DNA of 14,367 bases. Source: Ruminococcaceae bacterium UBA3818 (GTDB lineage: Bacteria; Bacillota; Clostridia; Oscillospirales; Ruminococcaceae). Location: the NCBI GenBank assembly GCA_002369315.1, contig DFDW01000030.1, positions 692-15,058 on the forward strand. Reading direction: 5' to 3'. The first letter of the stretch is position 1; the number at the start of each line of letters is the position of its first letter. The position numbers and the translations under genes are program-made. Below are positions 1 to 6,890 of this stretch, in pieces. The notes below the pieces were generated by a model. The model searched no databases and was not told where the DNA came from. It saw only the letters and a list, made by a program, of their open reading frames with translations.

Positions 1-1
1 C

Positions 2-442
2 TGCCACAACCCGTTCTCCATGCCTTCCGGCGGACTGGAGATTCTGGAAAAAGCGCACAACGGCGAAATCGATCCTTTGACCATTACGGCGGATCAGTAC
101 GATTTGGTGGTCAACGGCGTGGAGCTTTCCTCCGGCGCGGTGAGAAACCATGATCCGGAAATTATGATCCGGGCATTCGAACTGGTGGGCCTGGGCGAAG
201 AGGATGTAAAATCCAAATTCCCGGCCATGTATAACGCCTTTACCTACGGCGCGCCGCCCCATGCGGGCATCGCCCCCGGTGTGGACCGGATCGTGATGCT
301 CTTGGCCGGTGAGGAGTCTATCCGGGAGATCATCCCCTTCCCCATGAATAAAAACGCCCAGGATATTATGATGGGCGCGCCCGGCAAGGTAAGTGAAAAA
401 CAGCTGGAAGAGCTGCACATCAAAGTGGAAATAGAAGAATAA
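2..442 (+). CDS. aspS: Aspartyl-tRNA synthetase, C-terminal part (cut by window start)
   Basis: Class II aminoacyl-tRNA synthetase that charges tRNA-Asp in the cytoplasm. Only the last 146 residues lie in the window; the frame is open from base 2 (CHNPFSMPSGG) to the TAA at 440-442. Recognised by the late catalytic-domain blocks ELSSGAVRNHDPE and GAPPHAGIAPGVDRIVML, the latter being class II motif 3 with its ATP-binding arginine, followed by GEESIREIIPFP. These match bacterial-type AspRS rather than the archaeal type. The first ATG in the window (20) is internal, not a start. A strong hairpin terminator follows within 10 bases. Confidence 0.96.
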   Translation, partial: CHNPFSMPSGGLEILEKAHNGEIDPLTITADQYDLVVNGVELSSGAVRNHDPEIMIRAFELVGLGEEDVKSKFPAMYNAFTYGAPPHAGIAPGVDRIVMLLAGEESIREIIPFPMNKNAQDIMMGAPGKVSEKQLEELHIKVEIEE

Positions 443-450
443 ACGCATAG

Positions 451-481
451 AAAAAGCCACCCTGCAAAGGGTGGCTTTTTT
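451..481. terminator. Bidirectional intrinsic terminator between aspS and patA
   Basis: A perfect 12-bp inverted repeat (AAAAAGCCACCC / GGGTGGCTTTTT) with loop TGCAAA. The flanking A and T runs give a U-tract in both directions, so it can end aspS transcripts on the plus strand and the convergent patA transcript on the minus strand. Confidence 0.95.
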
Positions 482-500
482 GTATAGATCCGGCTATTTT

Positions 501-1643
501 TTACCGCTGCGAAAGCGTTTTTAAAAACGATTCCAGCCGGTCCAGGCTTTGGCGCAGCTGCTCGTCCGCGTAACAGTAGGACAAGCGGATATATCCATCC
601 GCCCCAAAGCAGGAGCCGGGCACCGCCGCCAGCTTGCCCTCGCGGATCATCCGCAGGCAGAAGGTCTCGGAATCCATTTGGTATTTTCGGATGGACGGGA
701 ACAGATAAAAAGCGCCGTCGGGCTTCTGTACTTCCATACCCATGTCAAGCAGCCGCCCGTAAACATAATCCCTGCGGCGGCGATAGGTCTTTATCATTTC
801 TGACGGATCGTAATCCAGCGCGGCGGCACAGCCTTTTTGCAGGAAAGAGACAGCAGACACCACCGTATAGGAGTGAAGTTTCGCCAACTGCTCAATGACT
901 GGCCGGTCGGCGCAAAGATATCCCACCCGCCAGCCTGTCATGGCGTACGGCTTGGAAAAACTCTGCACAAGGATGATCTTTTCCCGCAGATCCTGATACC
1001 GGGAAAAACTTTGATACGGCCCGTAGACCAGCTGGGCGTATACATCGTCGCAGATGACAAAGATATCCCGGTCCTTTACTGCCTGATAGACCGCCTCCAG
1101 CGATTGTAGTGTGTAGACTGCGCCGGTGGGGTTGTTGGGCGAATTGAGCAGGATGGCTTTTGTCCTGGCAGTGATGTGCCGGGACAGGTTCTGTGCTGTG
1201 ATCTGGAATCCGTCGGCGCAGGTGTCCATCGGTACATAACGGCCTTGGGAGAGGGTGACCAGCGGTTCGTACAGACCGAAAGCCGGGATGGGTACGATTA
1301 CTTCGTCACCGGGATTGAGAATCCCCCGAAGCGCCAGATACAGCCCTTCGGTAGCCCCGTCGGTGACGATGATCTCCTGCGGCGAATAGGATACGCCGTT
1401 ATGCTCTCTCTCAAACCGGGAGATGCGCTCCAGCAGATACGACTCGCCCACCCCCGGCGGATAGTGGGTGAGGTTTTGATCCAGCGCGTCCTTGGCAGCT
1501 TCCTTGACCGGGTCCGGGGTGTTGAAGTCCGGCTCGCCGATGGTAAGGAAGAGACATCCCGGCTCCTCTTTGGCCAGAGCGGTGAATTTTCGGATGCCGC
1601 TGGGCTGGCAGTGCAGCAAAACGGCGTTCATGGTCTCGACCAC
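501..1643 (-). CDS. patA: Class I/II aminotransferase, probable N-acetyl-LL-diaminopimelate aminotransferase
   Basis: A PLP-dependent fold-type I aminotransferase of 380 residues. From context it likely transfers an amino group from glutamate to N-acetyl-2-amino-6-oxopimelate. Visible landmarks (numbering from the GTG): NSPNNPTG around 168-174, the PLP-ring aspartate in CDDVY around 199-203, the Schiff-base lysine 231 in SFSKPYAMTGWRVGY, and the carboxylate-binding arginine 353 in GYIRLSY. An upstream ATG at 1688 is open, but AAGGAGG at 1651-1657 sits 7 bases before the GTG at 1643, so I chose that start; an ATG at 1631 is the alternative. It lies 60 bases behind the deacetylase gene in the same direction, and the neighbouring plus operon holds the other acetyl-pathway genes. 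By sequence alone it could be another aspartate-family aminotransferase; the specific assignment rests on context. Confidence 0.82.
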   Translation of the reverse strand: MVETMNAVLLHCQPSGIRKFTALAKEEPGCLFLTIGEPDFNTPDPVKEAAKDALDQNLTHYPPGVGESYLLERISRFEREHNGVSYSPQEIIVTDGATEGLYLALRGILNPGDEVIVPIPAFGLYEPLVTLSQGRYVPMDTCADGFQITAQNLSRHITARTKAILLNSPNNPTGAVYTLQSLEAVYQAVKDRDIFVICDDVYAQLVYGPYQSFSRYQDLREKIILVQSFSKPYAMTGWRVGYLCADRPVIEQLAKLHSYTVVSAVSFLQKGCAAALDYDPSEMIKTYRRRRDYVYGRLLDMGMEVQKPDGAFYLFPSIRKYQMDSETFCLRMIREGKLAAVPGSCFGADGYIRLSYCYADEQLRQSLDRLESFLKTLSQR

Positions 1644-1703
1644 GGGGATCCCTCCTTGGAAAGCCTGCCGTTTTCCACAGCAGGCCAAAAGTGGGTGGAA
1701 AAA

Positions 1704-2807
1704 TCAAATCCACAAAAGCTTTTGATACAAAAATACGCCCTGTTCCAGTACGGCTTCGTCAAATTGGAACCGGTCGGAATGAAGCGGCTGGTCCCCGCCG
1801 GTTCCCAGGAAAAAGAACAGCCCCGGCAGCACCTGCTGATAAAAGGAAAAATCCTCGGCGATCAGGGCCGGTACGGGCAGCGGAACAAATCCGTCAGGGC
1901 CAAGTGCGGCGGATACCCGGTCATACAGTGCGGGATCGTTGTAAACAGGGGGGTATCCTTCGCTGAATCGCACCGAAAACCGGCATCCGGTCTCCTGCTC
2001 CATCTCCCGACCAATCTCGGCAGCACGGTGGGTGATGTGGTCGAACGCTTCGTCCTGAAAGGTGCGCAGTGTCCCTTCCAGAAGGGTATGGGCACTGACT
2101 GCGTTGCGCACGGTACCGCTTTGCATGCGGCCGAATTTGAACACCCGGTACCAGTCGGCGGGGAGTTCCGAATCGGCCATGTCATAGGCCCGGCGGATAA
2201 ACTCCGCCGCTGCGGCCAACGCGTCGGTCCCTTCCTGCCATTTGGCGATGTGGGCGCTTTTCCCGATGATCTCGACCGTTGCCTCGCTGGAACGGGCCAT
2301 CATGGGGCCGCTGCGGGTGCCGATGACTCCGGCGGGCAGGTCCGGCCAGAGATGGATGCCGAAAATATGGCGGACATTGAGTGCCGGGAAAACGCCGGTA
2401 CGGCAGATATCCCGGGCGCCGCCGGTGGTTTCTTCCGCAGGCTGAAACACCAAAAGGACATTGCGGGGAAGTTCGGTCAGATGCGCGTCGACATATTCGG
2501 CCAGGCACAAAAGCATTGCCATATGCCCGTCATGGCCGCAGGCGTGCATTTGGCCCGGATGACCGGAGCAGAAATCCAGACCGGTTTTCTCTTCGATCGG
2601 CAGCGCGTCCATATCACTGCGAAAAGCGGCGGTGTCCGGTTTGCCCGCGTCGAAAAAGGCCAGGACGGCGCAGTTTTCCGGCTCAATGATCCGGCAGTGC
2701 AGAGGCGCCAGCTGCGAAAGAAGATAGTCTTTTGTCTTGGGCAGATTTTTATCCAACTCCGGGATGCGGTGCAGTGACCGGCGGTGAGCGGTAAGCTGTT
2801 GCAGCAT
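1704..2807 (-). CDS. dapL: M20D-family amidohydrolase, probable N-acetyl-diaminopimelate deacetylase
   Basis: A metal-dependent deacetylase of 367 residues that likely releases acetate from N-acetyl-LL-DAP to give LL-DAP. Landmarks: HRIPEL near the N terminus (usual in this subfamily), RSDMDALPIEE, the metal-binding HACGHDGH at about 88-95, QPAEE at about 122-126 with the general-base glutamate, GIHLW around 150-154, and a C-terminal LHSDRF histidine. Bacillus YkuR, the N-acetyl-DAP deacetylase, has similar length and blocks. The frame opens with a TTG at 2825, but GGGAGGGG lies just upstream of the ATG at 2807, so I use that. First gene of a two-gene operon with patA. Related M20D enzymes cleave hippurate or other N-acyl amino acids; the dap neighbours favour this role. 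Note that the symbol dapL is also used for an unrelated LL-DAP aminotransferase. Confidence 0.83.
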   Translation of the reverse strand: MLQQLTAHRRSLHRIPELDKNLPKTKDYLLSQLAPLHCRIIEPENCAVLAFFDAGKPDTAAFRSDMDALPIEEKTGLDFCSGHPGQMHACGHDGHMAMLLCLAEYVDAHLTELPRNVLLVFQPAEETTGGARDICRTGVFPALNVRHIFGIHLWPDLPAGVIGTRSGPMMARSSEATVEIIGKSAHIAKWQEGTDALAAAAEFIRRAYDMADSELPADWYRVFKFGRMQSGTVRNAVSAHTLLEGTLRTFQDEAFDHITHRAAEIGREMEQETGCRFSVRFSEGYPPVYNDPALYDRVSAALGPDGFVPLPVPALIAEDFSFYQQVLPGLFFFLGTGGDQPLHSDRFQFDEAVLEQGVFLYQKLLWI

Positions 2808-2835
2808 GAAAGACCCCTCCCTCAAGTTTTAGGCT

Positions 2836-2864
2836 ATTATATGTTGGCCTTGTCTGAGATGCAA
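2836..2864 (-). promoter_or_regulatory. SigA-type promoter for the deacetylase-patA operon
   Basis: On the minus strand TTGCAT (2859-2864) and a consensus TATAAT (2836-2841) are separated by 17 bases, about 30 bases before the ATG at 2807. It diverges from the dap promoter near 3040. No riboswitch lies between it and the gene. Confidence 0.75.
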
Positions 2865-2903
2865 GCAATTTTTAAGAAAATGCGGCAAGAGGAATGGTTT
2901 GGG

Positions 2904-2927
2904 AAAATGGTATGAATATACCATTTT
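2904..2927. repeat. AT-rich palindrome between the divergent dap promoters
   Basis: Inverted repeat AAAATGGTAT-GAAT-ATACCATTTT with 10-bp arms and a 4-base spacer. It sits about 40 bases upstream of the minus-strand -35 hexamer and about 110 bases upstream of the plus-strand -10. It could be an operator for a dimeric repressor or a weak bidirectional terminator; only two GC pairs per arm argues against an efficient terminator. Just downstream a motif resembling TTTTCTGCAAAAATA (2925-2939) recurs as TTTTCTTGCAAAATAAA (2944-2960). Confidence 0.5.
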
Positions 2928-3038
2928 TCTGCAAAAATAGGAGTTTTCTTGCAAAATAAATGAAAAAAAGGAAAACCGACAGGGGCGTTTATGTGAAAAG
3001 CTCCTTTTTTGCGGATAGGAGTTGCTTTTAAAAAAGCG

Positions 3039-3047
3039 TGTTATGAT
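3039..3047 (+). promoter_or_regulatory. Extended -10 promoter of the dapFABH operon
   Basis: TGTTATGAT fits the extended -10 pattern TGnTATAAT with one mismatch. No good -35 hexamer lies 16-18 bases upstream. The expected transcript start, about 7 bases downstream, falls just before the 5' strand of riboswitch stem P1, which supports the assignment. Confidence 0.6.
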
Positions 3048-3055
3048 GCGGATTA

Positions 3056-3220
3056 AATTGATAGAGGCGCAAAAACGACGATCCAGTCCTTAGCTGGCAG
3101 GCGATGAGGGATTTGGAAAAGCAATTTTGCCGAACTGGTCCGGGCAGGCGTGCCGGGCCGGTGGGCTTGCGGAGAACATCCGTAAGACTGTCTGCAATCC
3201 AATGCAGGAGTGCTATCTTG
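3056..3220 (+). promoter_or_regulatory. Lysine riboswitch (L box) aptamer
   Basis: A lysine-sensing aptamer in the leader of the dap operon. Directly visible: the P1 strands GATAG (3060-3064) and CTATC (3213-3217) enclosing the domain; the conserved GAGGCGCAA directly after P1; GCCGAAC near 3129-3135; a P3-like GC-rich hairpin (about 3135-3162); P4, GGA...TCC around AGAACA (about 3170-3182); AAGACTGTCTG; and P5, CTGCA-ATCCAA-TGCAG (3192-3207), followed by GGAGTGCTATC. The order and consensus blocks match the L-box class. Lysine binding would favour the downstream terminator and lower expression of DAP/lysine synthesis genes. Confidence 0.93.
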
Positions 3221-3227
3221 ACGTCTA

Positions 3228-3275
3228 ATACAAACACAAAGCCTTGTCCCGCAGGCGGGGCAGGCCGTATTGTAT
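3228..3275 (+). other. Long hairpin in the riboswitch expression platform
   Basis: Between aptamer and terminator, GTCCCG (3246-3251) pairs with CGGGGC (3256-3261) around the loop CAGG. This continues, past one bulged T, as GCCT/AGGC (3241-3244 with 3262-3265), and an outer ATACAA/TTGTAT helix (3228-3233 with 3270-3275) can close it. No T-run follows, so it is not a terminator. It may help position the switch; I could not identify an antiterminator by eye. Confidence 0.6.
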
Positions 3276-3277
3276 CG

Positions 3278-3317
3278 GGTCGGTAAGGGGCGCTCCCCTG
3301 TCCGGCCTTTTTGTTTT
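3278..3317 (+). terminator. Riboswitch-controlled intrinsic terminator
   Basis: GGTCGG (3278-3283) pairs with CCGGCC (3302-3307) and an inner AGGGG/CCCCT stem with loop CGCT caps it. TTTTTGTTTT follows. It lies between the lysine aptamer and the first coding region, as expected for attenuation of the dap operon. Confidence 0.88.
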
Positions 3318-3327
3318 GCCGCAATTC

Positions 3328-3346
3328 AGGGCGAAACCGCCCTTTT
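3328..3346 (+). terminator. Second, weaker terminator-like hairpin
   Basis: AGGGCG-AAAC-CGCCCT followed by only three or four T residues. It sits 10 bases after the main leader terminator and could act as a pause or back-up site. Confidence 0.4.
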
Positions 3347-3399
3347 CGGCGCATACAATGCAAAAAGGCGGGCGTAATCTGAACGGGGGAGAGACTTTT

Positions 3400-3543
3400 A
3401 TGAACAGAATCGATTTCCTCTTTGCGCGGGAGGTGATGGCGGCGGGCAGCTATGCCGTGGATTTCGGCGTGGCCGCCCTGATGAAACAGTGCCGCCATAC
3501 CCCAATATCCGGTGTAAGGAGGATTTTTTTATGCTGGCTGTGA
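3400..3543 (+). CDS. Unrecognised 47-residue ORF in the dap leader
   Basis: A short ORF beginning MNRIDFLFAREVMAAG, with GGAG (3388-3391) 8 bases before its ATG. It lies between the riboswitch terminator and dapF, and its last 13 bases overlap the dapF start in another frame, so its translation could be coupled to dapF. The first two thirds use codons like the neighbouring genes (GCG, GGC, GTG, CTG); the last part runs over the dapF ribosome binding site. There is no signal peptide, clear membrane span or cysteine motif. I do not recognise a family. It could be a genuine small protein, a coupling ORF, or the stub of a lost gene. Confidence 0.45.
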   Translation: MNRIDFLFAREVMAAGSYAVDFGVAALMKQCRHTPISGVRRIFLCWL

Positions 3544-4346
3544 CAAAATACCACGGCTGCGGAAATGACTTTTTGATCCTGCGGGAGAACGACACCGCAG
3601 GGTATGACCTGAGCCGGTTCATCCCGGCGATCTGCGACCGGTATACCGGCATCGGCGCCGACGGGCTGATCCTGGTCCGGGAAAAACCGCTGACCATGGT
3701 CTTTTACAACTGCGACGGTTCCCGCGCGCCCATGTGCGGCAACGGCATCCGCTGTTTCGCAAAATTCTGCCTGGACGAGGGCATTGTGGACACGGACCGG
3801 TTCGATGTGGAGACCCTGGCGGGGGTGAAGACGGTGACGGTCAAAAGCCGGGAGCCGTTTCTGGCACAGGTAGCCATGGGCAAAGCGGATTTTGCGCCGG
3901 AGTCGATCGGGGTGGAATCCGCCGGACCGGCGCTGGACTTTCCGGTGCAGGTGGAAGGAAAAACGGTTTTGGTGGACAGCTTTTTCATGTCCACTGTCCA
4001 CACGGTTTGGTTTGTGGAAGATCCGGAGGATTCCGAAACCCAGCGGATCGCGGGCCTTATCTGCGAAAGCCCGCTGTACCGGGAAAAAACCAACGTCAAC
4101 ATGGTACAGGTGCTGGACCGGCGCACCATCCGGATGCGTACCTGGGAGCGGGGCGTTGGGATGACACTGGCCTGTGGGACCGGGGCCTGTGCCGCGGCGC
4201 TGGACGCGTACCGCAAAGGATACTGTGAAAACGAAGTGGAAATACAGCTGCCGAAAGGCCGCCTTGTCATCCAAATCCAAGAGGATGGCAGCGTGTGGAT
4301 GAGCGGACCGGCAGAACGGATTTTAAAAGGAGAGTATGAGATATGA
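3531..4346 (+). CDS. dapF: Diaminopimelate epimerase
   Basis: Cofactor-independent racemase converting LL-DAP to meso-DAP, the peptidoglycan cross-linker and direct lysine precursor. 271 residues, normal for the family. The two catalytic cysteines are visible: Cys69 in APMCGNGIRC and Cys215 in TLACGTGACAA. The N terminus YHGCGNDFLIL is also typical. The frame is open upstream, but TAAGGAGG (3515-3522) sits 8 bases before the ATG at 3531. Oddity: the usual GNPH block before the second domain reads STVH (FMSTVHTVWFV), so the conserved substrate-contacting Asn appears replaced. The gene overlaps dapA by 4 bases (ATGA). Other residues support an active enzyme. Confidence 0.96.
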   Translation: MLAVTKYHGCGNDFLILRENDTAGYDLSRFIPAICDRYTGIGADGLILVREKPLTMVFYNCDGSRAPMCGNGIRCFAKFCLDEGIVDTDRFDVETLAGVKTVTVKSREPFLAQVAMGKADFAPESIGVESAGPALDFPVQVEGKTVLVDSFFMSTVHTVWFVEDPEDSETQRIAGLICESPLYREKTNVNMVQVLDRRTIRMRTWERGVGMTLACGTGACAAALDAYRKGYCENEVEIQLPKGRLVIQIQEDGSVWMSGPAERILKGEYEI

Positions 4347-5227
4347 AACTGCAAGGATCAATCGTGGCGCTGGTTACGCCCTTTCATGAAGACGGAACGG
4401 TAAATTTTGAGCGGCTGGGCGAAATCCTGGATTGGCATATCGCCCAGGGGACCGACGGGATCCTGGTGCTGGGCACCACCGGCGAGTCCTCTACCATGAG
4501 CCATGAGGAGGACGACGAGGTCTGCCGCTTTACCATCGATCGGGTAGCCGGCCGTGTGCCGGTGATCGCGGGAAGCGGGTCCAACTCTACCGAGACCCAG
4601 ATGGAAAAAAGCGTGAAGTATGCAAAAATGGGCGCCGACGCCCTTTTGTGCATCACCCCCTACTACATTAAGGCCAACGCCGAGGGCATGTACCGCCACT
4701 TTGCCGATGTGGCCGACGCGGTAGACGTGCCGGTGATTTTATACAATGTCCCCGGCCGCACCGGATGCGCGATTCCGGTGGAGACGGTGGCCCGGCTGGC
4801 AAAGCATCCTAATATCTGCGGCATCAAAGAGGCCAGCGGCGACATCTCCTACGCGACCAAAATCGCCCGGTATCTGTCCGACGATTTCCAAATGTTCTGC
4901 GGCAACGACGATATCACCCTGCCGCTGCTGTCTTTGGGAGCCAGCGGGGTCATCTCGGTCTGGGCGAACATTATGCCCGCCGCCTGCCATCAGATGGTGA
5001 CCGATTATCTGGAGGGACGGCGCGAGCAGGCGCTGGCCGCGCAGTTAAAATACCTGGATCTCATCAACGGCCTGTTCATGGAGGTCAACCCCATTCCGGT
5101 AAAAGAGGCCATGAACCTCATGGGAATGAATGTGGGCGGATACCGGCTCCCGCTGTGTCCCATGACTGACGAACACCGCGTGAAACTGGCCGGACTCATG
5201 AGACAAGCCGGGCTTTTCGTAAAATAG
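4343..5227 (+). CDS. dapA: 4-hydroxy-tetrahydrodipicolinate synthase
   Basis: Condenses pyruvate with aspartate semialdehyde, the first committed step of DAP synthesis. 294 residues, the usual length for this TIM-barrel lyase. Visible active-site residues: LGTTGESS (about 43-50) with the catalytic threonine, Tyr108 in TPYY, Tyr134 and Arg139 in YNVPGRTG, and the Schiff-base lysine 162 in GIKEASGD. The start overlaps the dapF stop as ATGA, indicating translational coupling, with AAAGGAGAG about 12 bases upstream. In many bacteria DapA is lysine-inhibited; I cannot judge that from sequence. Operon control comes from the upstream riboswitch. Confidence 0.97.
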   Translation: MKLQGSIVALVTPFHEDGTVNFERLGEILDWHIAQGTDGILVLGTTGESSTMSHEEDDEVCRFTIDRVAGRVPVIAGSGSNSTETQMEKSVKYAKMGADALLCITPYYIKANAEGMYRHFADVADAVDVPVILYNVPGRTGCAIPVETVARLAKHPNICGIKEASGDISYATKIARYLSDDFQMFCGNDDITLPLLSLGASGVISVWANIMPAACHQMVTDYLEGRREQALAAQLKYLDLINGLFMEVNPIPVKEAMNLMGMNVGGYRLPLCPMTDEHRVKLAGLMRQAGLFVK

Positions 5228-5260
5228 GAACGGACAACGATCATCATAGGAGGGCGACAG

Positions 5261-5998
5261 ATGAAAATCCTGCTGACAGGACATGGAAAGATGGGCCGGA
5301 TGGTCGAAGAGCTGGCCCTGCAGAAAGGATGGGAGATTCTGGCCGCGCTGGACGGGCCGGATGCAAAAAAGCTGGAAACGCTGGAAAAAGCGGATGCGGT
5401 AATCGACTTTTCCCATCCGGGCATGCTGGAGCCGCTGGCGGATTATGTCCGCCGGACCGGCACGCCGTTGGTGAGCGGAACCACCGGATACGGAGAAGAG
5501 CAGTTTTCCGCCCTGCGGCAGCTGGGAGAGACGGCGCCGGTTTTGTATTCGGCCAACTACAGCCTGGGCATCGCCCTTATGCGGCGGATTCTTGCGCTGT
5601 TCGGTCCGGCGCTGCGGACGGATTTTGACGTGGAACTGGTGGAAAAACACCACAATCAAAAGCAAGACGCACCCAGCGGTACCGCCAAACTGCTGGCCGA
5701 CGCGCTGGACCCCGGCCATACGCTTCGCCGAATCACGGGGCGGGATGGATTCTGCGGGGCCAGGGGCCGGGATGAGATGGGTATATTCGCGCTGCGGGGC
5801 GGCACTGTGGCCGGAGAGCATACGGTGTATTTCTTTGGGGAGGACGAGACCCTTTCCATCACCCACTCTGCCGCCAGCCGCCGGATCTTTGCCGCGGGCG
5901 CGGTGAAGGCGGCCTCGCTGCTGGCGGGCAAAGCCCCGGGATTTTATACATTGGATGAAATCCTGTTTTCCACAGCAGATACAGAAAGGATGGATTAG
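5261..5998 (+). CDS. dapB: 4-hydroxy-tetrahydrodipicolinate reductase
   Basis: NAD(P)H-dependent reductase producing tetrahydrodipicolinate from the DapA product. 245 residues, slightly short for the family but complete. Landmarks: the Rossmann-type GHGKMGRM (7-14), the SGTTGYG loop (72-78), and the catalytic/substrate block EKHHNQKQDAPSGTA (128-142) with the histidine pair and lysine 134. AGGAGGG lies upstream of the ATG. It begins 33 bases after dapA and ends 2 bases before dapH. Confidence 0.96.
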   Translation: MKILLTGHGKMGRMVEELALQKGWEILAALDGPDAKKLETLEKADAVIDFSHPGMLEPLADYVRRTGTPLVSGTTGYGEEQFSALRQLGETAPVLYSANYSLGIALMRRILALFGPALRTDFDVELVEKHHNQKQDAPSGTAKLLADALDPGHTLRRITGRDGFCGARGRDEMGIFALRGGTVAGEHTVYFFGEDETLSITHSAASRRIFAAGAVKAASLLAGKAPGFYTLDEILFSTADTERMD

Positions 5999-6000
5999 GC

Positions 6001-6705
6001 ATGGACGCTTATCAGATCATTGAATACATTCGCTCTTCCCCGAAAAAGACGCCGGTGCGGGTTTGGCTGCAAACATCGCAGCCGGTGGAGTTTCCCGGCG
6101 CGCAGCAGTTTTTGGGCGGAAACGGCTTCTCAGTCGTTTTCGGCGACTGGGAGGATATCCGCCCGGTACTGGAGCAAAACCGGGAAAAAATCCTCTCCCA
6201 ACAGGTGGAGAACGATGCCCGCAATTCCGCCATTCCCTTGCTGGACAAAAAGGAGATCCATGCCCGCATTGAACCGGGCGCCATCATCCGAGAGCAGGTA
6301 GAAATCGGCGATAGCGCTGTGATTATGATGGGAGCGGTCATCAACATCGGAGCGGTGATCGGAGAAGGGACCATGATCGATATGGGCGCGGTGTTGGGCG
6401 GCCGGGCCATTGTTGGAAAACGCTGCCACATCGGCGCCGGCGCAGTGCTGGCAGGAGTGGTGGAGCCGCCATCCGCTACGCCGGTCGTCGTAGAGGACAA
6501 TGTGCTTATCGGCGCAAACGCGGTGGTCATCGAAGGGGTGCGCATCGGTGAGGGCGCTGTTGTGGCCGCCGGGTCGGTGGTAATAGAGGATGTGGCGCCC
6601 GGCATGGTAGTGGCGGGTGTCCCGGCCAGAGTCGTCAAAAAAAAGGATGAAAAATCCGCACAGAAAACGGAATTGATCGACGCACTGCGGGAGCTGGACC
6701 GGTAA
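6001..6705 (+). CDS. dapH: Tetrahydrodipicolinate N-acetyltransferase
   Basis: Transfers acetyl from acetyl-CoA to tetrahydrodipicolinate, committing the pathway to acetylated intermediates. 234 residues: an N-terminal alpha/beta domain (about 1-80), then a left-handed beta helix with hexapeptide repeats (IGDSAVI, IGAVIGEGTM, VGKRCHIGAGAVLAG, IGANAVVIEGVRIGEGAVV). VEPPSATPVVVEDNV and the ending VVAGVPARVVKKKDE are characteristic of the acetyl (DapH/YkuQ) type rather than the succinyl DapD type. AAAGGA precedes the ATG and the gene follows dapB after 2 bases. Last gene of the riboswitch-controlled operon. It fits functionally with the minus-strand aminotransferase and deacetylase. Confidence 0.95.
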   Translation: MDAYQIIEYIRSSPKKTPVRVWLQTSQPVEFPGAQQFLGGNGFSVVFGDWEDIRPVLEQNREKILSQQVENDARNSAIPLLDKKEIHARIEPGAIIREQVEIGDSAVIMMGAVINIGAVIGEGTMIDMGAVLGGRAIVGKRCHIGAGAVLAGVVEPPSATPVVVEDNVLIGANAVVIEGVRIGEGAVVAAGSVVIEDVAPGMVVAGVPARVVKKKDEKSAQKTELIDALRELDR

Positions 6706-6741
6706 AAAACGAAGACAGCTGTATTTTAATGTATGGATGAA

Positions 6742-6780
6742 AAGAGGACGATAGCCGAAATGCTATCGTCCTCTTGCTTT
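6742..6780 (+). terminator. Terminator of the dapFABH operon
   Basis: A 14-bp perfect stem, AAGAGGACGATAGC / GCTATCGTCCTCTT, around a 6-base loop (6756-6761), followed by GCTTTTG. It lies about 37 bases after dapH stops. Confidence 0.9.
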
Positions 6781-6890
6781 TGCGGATTGGCCAGATGAAG
6801 AACAGCCGCCGGAAACAGTCCGTATGCTCTTTTTATCTTGACTGAATTAGCGGTTTTTGCTATATTACGGGTAATGAAACCCGCTCTTTT
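6781..6890. other. Short intergenic stretch with a weak hairpin
   Basis: No gene seen. CGGGT-AATGAA-ACCCG (6868-6883) followed by CTCTTTTTT has terminator form on the plus strand, but no plus-strand gene precedes it except the already terminated dap operon. Its T-run overlaps the 3' end of the ferredoxin remnant. Confidence 0.4.

Noticed and set aside
1176..2777. A 533-codon open frame on the plus strand across patA and the deacetylase gene
   Set aside because: It is antisense to two well-supported enzymes with full catalytic motifs, has no ribosome binding site, and its translation shows no recognisable domain. High GC lengthens such shadow frames.
3450..4280. A 276-codon minus-strand frame opposite dapF
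   Set aside because: Shadow of dapF, which has both catalytic cysteines and a good ribosome binding site.
5045..5866. A 273-codon minus-strand frame across dapA and dapB
   Set aside because: It crosses two real genes and their junction, with no start signal and no family resemblance.
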